Below are positions 7,630 through 14,448 of a stretch of 64,000 nucleotides of DNA, one piece after another (the stretch's first letter is position 1; each line of letters starts with the position of its first letter). The translations under genes were made by a program, and so were the position numbers. The notes beneath the pieces were generated by a model, which had not been told where the DNA came from, ran no database searches, and was given only the letters and a program-made list of their open reading frames with translations. The stretch comes from UBA1847 sp942492205 (lineage in GTDB: Bacteria; Pseudomonadota; Gammaproteobacteria; Steroidobacterales; Woeseiaceae), in assembly GCA_942492205.1 (NCBI GenBank), contig CALODT010000002.1, positions 344,602 to 408,601 on the forward strand, given 5' to 3'.

Positions 7630-10600
7630 ATGTTGCGATCGTCACCATGTTATGCGGGCGGCCATTTCCGGCTGTTTGCTGCCAGTTTACTTGCCGTCTG
7701 TTTTGCTGCTGCGCCTGTCGCGGCCCAGGACGACGATGAACAGATCGAAGAGATCACCGTTACCGGTTCGCAGATCAGGGGTGCTGCAATCTCCGGCGCG
7801 CTCCCGGTATCGGTCTTATCCGTGGGCGACATTGAAGCCTTCGGTATCGATTCCGGCGACGAACTCCTCGACCTAATGCCGGAGAACGGCAACAACTTCT
7901 TCAACGAAGCAGAGAGCATCAGCGGCGGTGTGAACTCTGCTCGCGGCGACATCGGTGCGTTCAACCTGCGCAGCATGGGTACGGGCAACACGCTGGTGCT
8001 CGTCAACGGTCGCCGGCTCGTGATGGCGCCCCAATACCAGACCGAAGAGGTTGGCGGCAGCTTCGTGCCGGTTAACACCGTCAACTCGAACACCATTCCG
8101 GTCTTCGGTGTGGAACGTGTCGAGGTGCTGCGCGAGGGCGCATCCGCTATTTACGGCGCAGACGCCGTCGCCGGCGTCGTCAACACGGTACTGCAGAAGG
8201 ATTTCGAAGGCTTCACGATACGGAGCAAGTTCACGGACTTCGATAATGTTCCCCGCAATGACACCAACCTGACACTGCAGTGGGGCCAGAACTTCAACGG
8301 CGGCGCCACTAACGTCGGCGTGTTCGTCAACTACCTTGACCGCGGTCGCGTGAACTCACAGGACGATCCGCGCTGGGCGGATGCAGACTTTCGTTATCGC
8401 ATTCCTGCGGGTTCTCCCTGGGAAGGGAATACGTCATTCCGAAACGACAGCGCAAACTCGATCTATGGACAGTACGACGTTCGCGTCAGCGCCTCAGGCC
8501 AGGGTCTGAGTGGCACGCTGACGGATTCCAGCGGTGAGTTCGAGACCTACCCCGTCGGCGATCCACGCTGCCAGTGGGACCTGGGTTACGGCACCTGTGG
8601 GGGCATCGACGGCCAGGGTACCTTTCGCCACAATCTGAATGAGAACCGCGACCTGAATTCGGACCTGCAGCGTCTCAGCGCTTTCGTCTACATCAACCAC
8701 GAGCTCGAGAACGGCGTTGAGAGCTTCACCGAAATCGGCGCCTACGAATATGACAGTAACCTGTTCCGCCACGGTTCAGCGCCGTTCAGCACCGTAAAAC
8801 TGCGCGTCGGTGCGGAGAACTACTGGAACCCGTTTGGGCCCTGTCTGCGACCCGATGGCTCGCCGAATACCAACCGGCTGCCGGATACCGTGATTCCGGG
8901 CGTCACCTGTGACGGCCTGGAGCTCGAAATTGACAACTACCGTTTCACCGAGCGCCCGCGCGTCGTCGACAACAGTGGCGACTCCTTCCGCCTGCTGCAG
9001 GGTTTCCGCGGTTCCGAGGGTGACTGGGACTGGGAGACGGCGCTGACCTGGTCACGCGCGACCGCTGACGACATCACCCGCAACCGCGTATCGAATATTC
9101 TGATGGCGGAGGCGCTGTTTGATCCGACGCCGGCGGCCTACAATCCGTTCAGCGGTGGTGTTGACAACAACATCGAGCGCGCGCTGATCGACGTGTATCG
9201 CAAGAGCAAGTCGGAGTTGCGCATGATCGATCTCAAGCTGTCGAACGCCGAGTTCTACCAGATGCCGGCGGGCCCGCTGGGCTTCCTCGCCGGCGCTGAG
9301 TTCCGCGAAGAATCCTTCGTCGATGAGCGCGACCCGCGCCTCGATGGCCGCATCGTATTCACCGATTACCAGGGCGATACTTACCCGTACGTCTCGGATG
9401 TGGTCAACTCCAGCCCGACGCCGACCAGCCGCGGCAGCCGCAGCGTGGTTTCGCTGTTCAGTGAAGTCGCTGTGCCGATCTTCGAGAACCTGGATATGCA
9501 GCTTGCCGTGCGCTACGAAGATCTCTCGGACACCGGTACGACAACCGTGCCGAAGGTTGCACTTGGCTGGCAGGTGTTCGAGCCGCTGTTGCTCCGGGCC
9601 TCCTGGTCGCAGGGTTTCCGTGCCCCTAACCTGGTGACGATCAACGAGGAAATCGTTGCTCGCCAGAACACCCGCACCGACTGGGCCTGCCTGTATGCGG
9701 CGGAAAATGGCGGCGATCCCAATCAGGATACGCTGGACTGCGTGAACTCGACGCAACGCATCGCGGAAGGCAGCAAGGACCTGCGCCCGGAGGAGTCGGA
9801 TAACTTTTCGGTCGGCTTCGTGCTTGAACCGCTCGAAAACATGACCTTTACCCTGGATTACTGGGGCATCGAGAAGACGGATACCATCGGCCTGTTCGGT
9901 GAGGAAAACCACACACTGCTCGATTTGTATGAGCGGCTGCAGGCCGGCACCTCGAACTGCGCGGCGAACCCGGGTAATGACGTCGTCGTGCGTGATGCCG
10001 CCGGGGTGGACGAGTCTGCGATTTACCTCGCCGCGGGGATTTGCCCGGCCGGCGACATCCAGTTCATCGAAGACAGCTACCTGAACCTCGACACCCGTAC
10101 CATCAAGGGCGTGGACCTGGGCTGGTACTACAACGTCGATACCTCGCTCGGCAACTTCAACTTCCGGCTCGTGGCATCGCGCCTGCTGGAGTACGAGCAG
10201 GAAGCCGGTGGTGATTCCCTGACACTGCTCGAAGCAAGGGACTCGGGACTCATTCCTGCCAACTATCCGATCGAAGGCTTTGCCGATCTGATACGCAAGG
10301 ATGGCAACCAGGAGACTCGAGCCAACTTCAGCGTAGCTTACGAGAGGGGCGAGCTGGGTGCTTCAGTGACGGCCTTCTACATTGGCGATTTCTACCAGGA
10401 TTCGCTGACGATCGATAATCCCGATCCGGCAATCTATGGCCCAAGCCCGACGCTTCAGTATGTGATTCCGTCGATGACAACGTACAACGCGAAGATCGAC
10501 TACACCTTCCGTCCGTCGGATCGTTACAAATTGCGCACGCGCTTCGGCATCAACAACGTTACCGATGAGCGCGCGCCGCTGGCGGATCGCTACTTCGGGT

Positions 10601-10665
10601 ATTTTTCCGATTCCCATCGCGACCTGGGTCGATCCTACTACCTGGACCTGAGGCTGGACTTCTGA
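7630..10665 (+). CDS. TonB-dependent outer-membrane receptor
   Basis: A 1011-aa protein with a signal peptide (cut near AAPVAAQ-DD). A TonB-box-like stretch EEITVTGSQIRG is at about residue 38, the plug domain is at about 50-165 (VLVNGRRL, VERVEVLREGASAIYGADAVAGVVN), and a 22-stranded-type barrel follows, ending in the aromatic terminus LDLRLDF needed for BAM assembly. GGGGGA lies 4 bases before the ATG. Its size and the GSQIRG opening are typical of receptors that import peptides or polysaccharide fragments. The operator at 7485-7499 links it to the LysR/dadA/capA locus. A strong terminator follows, then an SGNH/esterase fusion in the same direction. Confidence 0.95.
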   Translation: MLRSSPCYAGGHFRLFAASLLAVCFAAAPVAAQDDDEQIEEITVTGSQIRGAAISGALPVSVLSVGDIEAFGIDSGDELLDLMPENGNNFFNEAESISGGVNSARGDIGAFNLRSMGTGNTLVLVNGRRLVMAPQYQTEEVGGSFVPVNTVNSNTIPVFGVERVEVLREGASAIYGADAVAGVVNTVLQKDFEGFTIRSKFTDFDNVPRNDTNLTLQWGQNFNGGATNVGVFVNYLDRGRVNSQDDPRWADADFRYRIPAGSPWEGNTSFRNDSANSIYGQYDVRVSASGQGLSGTLTDSSGEFETYPVGDPRCQWDLGYGTCGGIDGQGTFRHNLNENRDLNSDLQRLSAFVYINHELENGVESFTEIGAYEYDSNLFRHGSAPFSTVKLRVGAENYWNPFGPCLRPDGSPNTNRLPDTVIPGVTCDGLELEIDNYRFTERPRVVDNSGDSFRLLQGFRGSEGDWDWETALTWSRATADDITRNRVSNILMAEALFDPTPAAYNPFSGGVDNNIERALIDVYRKSKSELRMIDLKLSNAEFYQMPAGPLGFLAGAEFREESFVDERDPRLDGRIVFTDYQGDTYPYVSDVVNSSPTPTSRGSRSVVSLFSEVAVPIFENLDMQLAVRYEDLSDTGTTTVPKVALGWQVFEPLLLRASWSQGFRAPNLVTINEEIVARQNTRTDWACLYAAENGGDPNQDTLDCVNSTQRIAEGSKDLRPEESDNFSVGFVLEPLENMTFTLDYWGIEKTDTIGLFGEENHTLLDLYERLQAGTSNCAANPGNDVVVRDAAGVDESAIYLAAGICPAGDIQFIEDSYLNLDTRTIKGVDLGWYYNVDTSLGNFNFRLVASRLLEYEQEAGGDSLTLLEARDSGLIPANYPIEGFADLIRKDGNQETRANFSVAYERGELGASVTAFYIGDFYQDSLTIDNPDPAIYGPSPTLQYVIPSMTTYNAKIDYTFRPSDRYKLRTRFGINNVTDERAPLADRYFGYFSDSHRDLGRSYYLDLRLDF

Positions 10666-10687
10666 GCGGTCTACAACACGTAAGACG

Positions 10688-10711
10688 AAAAGGGGGCTTT
10701 GCCCCCTTTTT
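10688..10711 (+). terminator. intrinsic terminator after the TonB receptor gene
   Basis: AAAAGGGGGC-TTT-GCCCCCTTTT is a perfect 10-bp stem with a 3-nt loop, followed by one more T. It begins 22 bases after the receptor stop. It also lies inside the open frame that runs into the downstream hydrolase, where it would encode the start of a signal peptide. Confidence 0.85.
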
Positions 10712-12206
10712 GCTAACGGCGCTGTTGTGCCTGCCGGCCGTTGCGGTTGCGGACGATGATTCCGATTACTTGCAACCCGCAAAGGTGCTGTTTGTCGGCA
10801 ACAGCTTCACCTACTACAACGACAGCCTGCACAAGCATTACCGGCAGCTGATCTGGGCGTCAGGCATACATACCCGCGAAACCGCGCGTTCCCGTATCAT
10901 GACCATCTCCGGCGGGCACCTGCCGGAGCATGCGGGTGGGTTCGAACACGTGTTGTCCGGCGACGACTGGGACGTGGTGGTCATGCAGGGCCATAGTCTC
11001 GGGCCCATCAGCGCAGACACCGCCGAGCCTTTTCGCGCGGCTGCCCGCAAGTTTGCCGGCATAGCTCGGGAGCAGGGCACACGCCCGGTGTTTTTCATGA
11101 CCTGGGCTTACTCCGACAAGCCTGAAATGACGGCACAGCTCGACAAGGCTTACACGGATATCGGTCGCGAGCTCGATGCCGAGGTTGTGCCCGTTGGCCT
11201 CGCTTTTGCGACGGTAAGCAAAGACCGTCCGGACATTGCGCTGCGAATCGAAGATGCGCGGCATCCGTCGCTGGCCGGAACCTATCTCGCTGCCTGCACT
11301 TTCTTTGCGGCGCTCTACCAGCAGTCGCCCGAGGGCCTCGACTATGATGCCGGCCTTGGCGAAGAGACCGCCGCCTACCTGCAGCAGGTGGCCTGGCAGA
11401 CAGTGCAGGACTACAAGAACCGCGAAGCGCAATGGATTTTTTCGGCGTGGGCCGGGCCGGACATATCGGTGCGAACCTTTGTTCCCGTGCAGCGCGATGC
11501 ATCTACACCCATCGTCATTGTCATGCACGGTGCGAGTCGCGACGCGCCGCGGTACTACCGGGACTGGAGTGCGCTGGCAGAAGCGCACGGTTTCGTTGTG
11601 GTCGTACCGTATCTTTCCGACAAGCGCTTTCCCGGTTCGGCTCGATACAACCTGGGCCACGTCTTTCACAGCGACACCGGCAGGAAGCGTGACAAGGACA
11701 AATGGACTTTCTCGCTGATCGAGCCTTTGTTTGACGAGGTTGTGAAGCGTATCGGCGGCGAGCAAAAGGAGTACGCCCTGTACGGGCATTCGGCCGGCTC
11801 GCAGTTCGTACATCGTTTCATGTATTACGTCCCCGAAGCGCGCGTCAGCAAGTTTATCGCCGCCAATGCCGGCTGGTACACGTTGCCGGACTTCAGCATC
11901 GACTATCCCTACGGCCTGAAAGGCTCGGGTATTCGAAAGGACGAGATACCATCCATCCTGGCCAAGCCGCTCGTGCTGCTGCAGGGCGGGGCCGACACTG
12001 ACATCAATGCGGACAAGCTGCGCAAGACGCCGGAAGCAGAGCGCCAGGGTCCGAATCGCCTTGCCCGGGGTCTGACGATGTACCGCGAGGGCAAGGCGCG
12101 TGCCGAGGAGCTGGACACCGAGTTCAACTGGCAGCTGCTCATCGTCGATGATGCCGATCACGACAACGCCAAGATGGCGCCGGCAGCAGCAACGCTTATT
12201 CGCTAG
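10710..12206 (+). CDS. SGNH-hydrolase / alpha-beta-hydrolase fusion, secreted
   Basis: Two enzyme domains lie in one chain of about 500 aa. Residues 25-200 are a DUF4886/SGNH-like fold (VLFVGNSFTYYND for the Ser block, DARHPSLAGTY for the Asp/His block). Residues 245-498 are an esterase or PHB-depolymerase-like alpha/beta hydrolase (nucleophile elbow GHSAGS, final DDADHDN). The TTG at 10710 gives a signal peptide with no positive n-region. The frame is open upstream to a CTG at 10662 that overlaps the receptor stop (CTGA) and has GAG about 9 bases before it. That start would add an RRKGG n-region, a better signal. I give the TTG coordinate because CTG starts are rare. The substrate is unknown; it could deacylate or deacetylate what the receptor imports. 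Confidence 0.8.
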   Translation: MLTALLCLPAVAVADDDSDYLQPAKVLFVGNSFTYYNDSLHKHYRQLIWASGIHTRETARSRIMTISGGHLPEHAGGFEHVLSGDDWDVVVMQGHSLGPISADTAEPFRAAARKFAGIAREQGTRPVFFMTWAYSDKPEMTAQLDKAYTDIGRELDAEVVPVGLAFATVSKDRPDIALRIEDARHPSLAGTYLAACTFFAALYQQSPEGLDYDAGLGEETAAYLQQVAWQTVQDYKNREAQWIFSAWAGPDISVRTFVPVQRDASTPIVIVMHGASRDAPRYYRDWSALAEAHGFVVVVPYLSDKRFPGSARYNLGHVFHSDTGRKRDKDKWTFSLIEPLFDEVVKRIGGEQKEYALYGHSAGSQFVHRFMYYVPEARVSKFIAANAGWYTLPDFSIDYPYGLKGSGIRKDEIPSILAKPLVLLQGGADTDINADKLRKTPEAERQGPNRLARGLTMYREGKARAEELDTEFNWQLLIVDDADHDNAKMAPAAATLIR

Positions 12207-12233
12207 CGCGACCGCAGTGCGCGACTGGTCGTG

Positions 12234-13514
12234 CTACTTTGCTTCCTTCAGCCGCTCGACGCCGATCATCTTCATGATGGTCTTTTCGTAAATGGGCTCG
12301 GTTTTTGCGGCGCGCACCTTGTGCAGGAAATACTTTTCGTAAGCGATCTTCGCCAGGTGTACCCACTTGCCGCGTGATGCCCAGTTGGTATTGCGTGGCG
12401 GTATCTGCGGCAGCGCGACGAACGCAACGCCGCTGTCGCCGAAGTCGGCCAGGCACACGGCGTTCCAGGTAGCACGCTGGTCCGGTTTGCTGCCTTTGAG
12501 CTCATTCGCGAGGTTATGCGTTGTTGCGGTGACCATGGACTCGATCATGTAGCCCGTCTTCGGTGCGCCCGTCGCAACCGGCGTAGGTCCGACAGGTGGG
12601 ATCGCAACACAAACGCCGACCGCGTAAATATTCTTGAACTTCGGGTTGCGTTGAAACTCGTCGATCAGGATAAAGCCACGCGGGTTCGTAAGGCCCTCAA
12701 TGTCGTTAACCGCATCGACGCCTTTAAACGCCGGCAGAATCATCGAGTGCTTGAACGGCAGTTCGTGCTGTTTCTTGTCGTTGCCGTCTTCATCGACCTC
12801 GGTGAACGCCATCGTACCGTCGCTGACCTTGGTGATCTTCGCGTTGGTGGTCCACTGGATGTGGCGGTCGCGAAACTCCGATTCCATCAACGTCTTGGTG
12901 TCGCCGACACCGTCGAGCCCGAGGTGACCGATATACGGCTCGGGCGTGACGAAATGCATGGGGACCTGGTCCCGAATCTTTCGCTTTTTCAGCTCGGTGT
13001 CGAGAATAAAGATGTATTCGTAGGCCGGACCGAAACAGGATGCGAAAGGTGCGGCACCGACAATAATCGGGCCGGGGTTGTCGACCAGCTCCTGGAAGTT
13101 CACGAACGAAGTCTCGGCATGCCCGGTCTTGCAGACGGACTGCGTGTAACCCGTTTCGGGGCCGAGGCCCTCGACTTCCTCGAACGCGAGCTTCGGCCCC
13201 GTGGCGATGACCAGGTAATCGTAGTCGAGCGAACCGCCGTCATTGAGCTCCAGGCGGTGTTCCTCCGGATGCAGCCGTTTAGCGCCCTGGCTATGGAATT
13301 CGATGCCGTGCTTCGGCAGGGTTTGCGTCAGATTGACCGTGATCTGCTTGTGCTTGCGCCAGCCAACCGCGACCCAGGGGTTCGACGGTGTGAATTCGAA
13401 GTACTCCGAGTCGCCAACGAGCACCACGTCGTGCTGCTTGCCCAGTTCCTTGCGGAGTTCGTAGACCTGCGAGATACCGCCGATACCGGCACCCATGACG
13501 ACGATTCTTGCCAT
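12234..13514 (-). CDS. sqr: sulfide:quinone oxidoreductase-like flavoprotein
   Basis: A 426-aa two-dinucleotide-binding-domain flavoprotein. The FAD motif GAGIGGISQVYEL is at residue 8, YDYLVIATGP at about 100, and VGVCVAIPP with a conserved Cys at about 310. Other Cys candidates for the redox centre lie in QSVCKTG (about 125) and FASCFGP (about 160). It oxidises sulfide to persulfide or polysulfide and reduces quinone at the membrane (family knowledge). GAGGGGGAC precedes the ATG. It is divergent from a BigR/SqrR-type repressor gene and a DUF302 gene, a known sulfide-detoxification grouping, which supports SQR over NADH dehydrogenase II. The exact SQR type was not assigned. Confidence 0.88.
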   Translation of the reverse strand: MARIVVMGAGIGGISQVYELRKELGKQHDVVLVGDSEYFEFTPSNPWVAVGWRKHKQITVNLTQTLPKHGIEFHSQGAKRLHPEEHRLELNDGGSLDYDYLVIATGPKLAFEEVEGLGPETGYTQSVCKTGHAETSFVNFQELVDNPGPIIVGAAPFASCFGPAYEYIFILDTELKKRKIRDQVPMHFVTPEPYIGHLGLDGVGDTKTLMESEFRDRHIQWTTNAKITKVSDGTMAFTEVDEDGNDKKQHELPFKHSMILPAFKGVDAVNDIEGLTNPRGFILIDEFQRNPKFKNIYAVGVCVAIPPVGPTPVATGAPKTGYMIESMVTATTHNLANELKGSKPDQRATWNAVCLADFGDSGVAFVALPQIPPRNTNWASRGKWVHLAKIAYEKYFLHKVRAAKTEPIYEKTIMKMIGVERLKEAK

Positions 13515-13574
13515 TGCTCTGTCCCCCTCGCTCCGCGAATAGTGGTCGATGCGGCCAAAAGATATTACAAAAAA

Positions 13575-13613
13575 CTAATGTAGTAAAGCCTAATTTATAG
13601 ACATCTAATTTAG
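13575..13613. promoter_or_regulatory. three 15-bp-phased CTAAT-TA repeats, probable ArsR/BigR operator
   Basis: In the AT-rich gap between SQR and the repressor, CTAATGTA (13575), CTAATTTA (13590) and CTAATTTA (13605) recur exactly every 15 bases. The last lies in the palindrome CTAA-T-TTAG, and the first in ACTA-ATG-TAGT. BigR and SqrR bind AT-rich palindromes in such divergent gaps, so this is the natural operator for both genes. Confidence 0.62.
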
Positions 13614-13659
13614 TATGATCTATATTAACCGGACGCCAAGCCAGTTGCGGAGGCAAGGA

Positions 13660-14016
13660 ATGATAGCGAAGCAAGAAAAGCCGACAAAACAGACGTTTGC
13701 CGCCCCTCCGGCCACCCAGATGCAGGAACATGCCGCCGATGCAGCAGGCTTGATGAAGGCACTGGGCAACGAGAGTCGCCTCATGATTCTGTGCCTGCTT
13801 ACCGAAGGCGAGCGCTCGGTCAGCGAACTCAACGACAGTATTCCGCTGAGCCAGTCGGCGCTGTCGCAGCAGCTCGCGCGACTGCGGCAGCAGGGTCTCG
13901 TCAAGACGCGACGCGAATCACAGACAATCTACTATGCGCTGGCCAACGGCCCGGCCGACCGGGTCATTCACTTATTGCACGACATCTATTGCGGGGCCGC
14001 TGACTGTACGGCCTGA
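13660..14016 (+). CDS. ArsR-family persulfide-sensing repressor (BigR/SqrR-like)
   Basis: A winged-helix ArsR protein of 118 aa from ATG 13660, which has GGAG-GCAAGGA before it; an ATG at 13615 lacks a ribosome site. The DNA-recognition helix is LSQSALSQQLARLRQQGLV, followed by the beta-wing TRRESQTIYYAL. Two Cys, in LMILCLL and DIYCG, match the pair that forms the di/tetrasulfide switch in BigR/SqrR (family knowledge). A third Cys is near the C-terminus. It probably represses SQR and its own operon through the phased repeats upstream until sulfide appears. It shares the plus strand with DUF302. Confidence 0.88.
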   Translation: MIAKQEKPTKQTFAAPPATQMQEHAADAAGLMKALGNESRLMILCLLTEGERSVSELNDSIPLSQSALSQQLARLRQQGLVKTRRESQTIYYALANGPADRVIHLLHDIYCGAADCTA

Positions 14017-14035
14017 GGACACAGGAAAAAAAGAA

Positions 14036-14428
14036 ATGAGCTCGAATTACGGATTTGGAAAAACGGTTGAACTGTCTTTCGCTGACGCAATCGAAACGGT
14101 AACGGCGGAACTCGAAAAGGAAGGTTTTGGAGTCCTGTCGGATATCGACGTCGCGGCAAAAATGCAAGCGAAGCTCGGTAAGGAGATGCCTCCCTACCGG
14201 ATCCTCGGTGCCTGTAATCCTGGGCTCGCCTACCAGGCGATCCAGGCTGTTGAAGACATTGGACTGCTGTTACCTTGTAACGTGCTCGTTCGCGAGGATG
14301 ATAAAGGCACCGTTCATGTCGACTTCATGGACCCGAAAAGCGTATTGTCTCTCGTCGAAGACCCTGGCGTCGTGCCGCTTGCAGAAGATGTAGAAGCGAA
14401 GCTGAAGCGAGTGCTCGCCGCACTATAA
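14036..14428 (+). CDS. DUF302 protein
   Basis: A 130-aa cytosolic protein. DUF302 is marked by YGFGKTVELSFADAIETV at the start, the middle stretch YRILGACNPGLAYQAI, with a conserved Cys, and LPCNVLVRED. The ATG at 14036 is used because the open frame before it overlaps the repressor gene. It starts 20 bases after the repressor stop, so they are probably cotranscribed. DUF302 proteins recur beside SQR and persulfide-sensing repressors. The role is not settled; the conserved Cys suggests handling of sulfane sulfur or a metal. Confidence 0.88.
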   Translation: MSSNYGFGKTVELSFADAIETVTAELEKEGFGVLSDIDVAAKMQAKLGKEMPPYRILGACNPGLAYQAIQAVEDIGLLLPCNVLVREDDKGTVHVDFMDPKSVLSLVEDPGVVPLAEDVEAKLKRVLAAL

Positions 14429-14448
14429 GAAACAGCGAGGACCTCCTC

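Noticed and set aside
12516..13583. 355-aa open frame on the plus strand
   Set aside because: Fully antisense to the SQR gene, with a basic, motif-free translation typical of shadow frames in GC-rich DNA.
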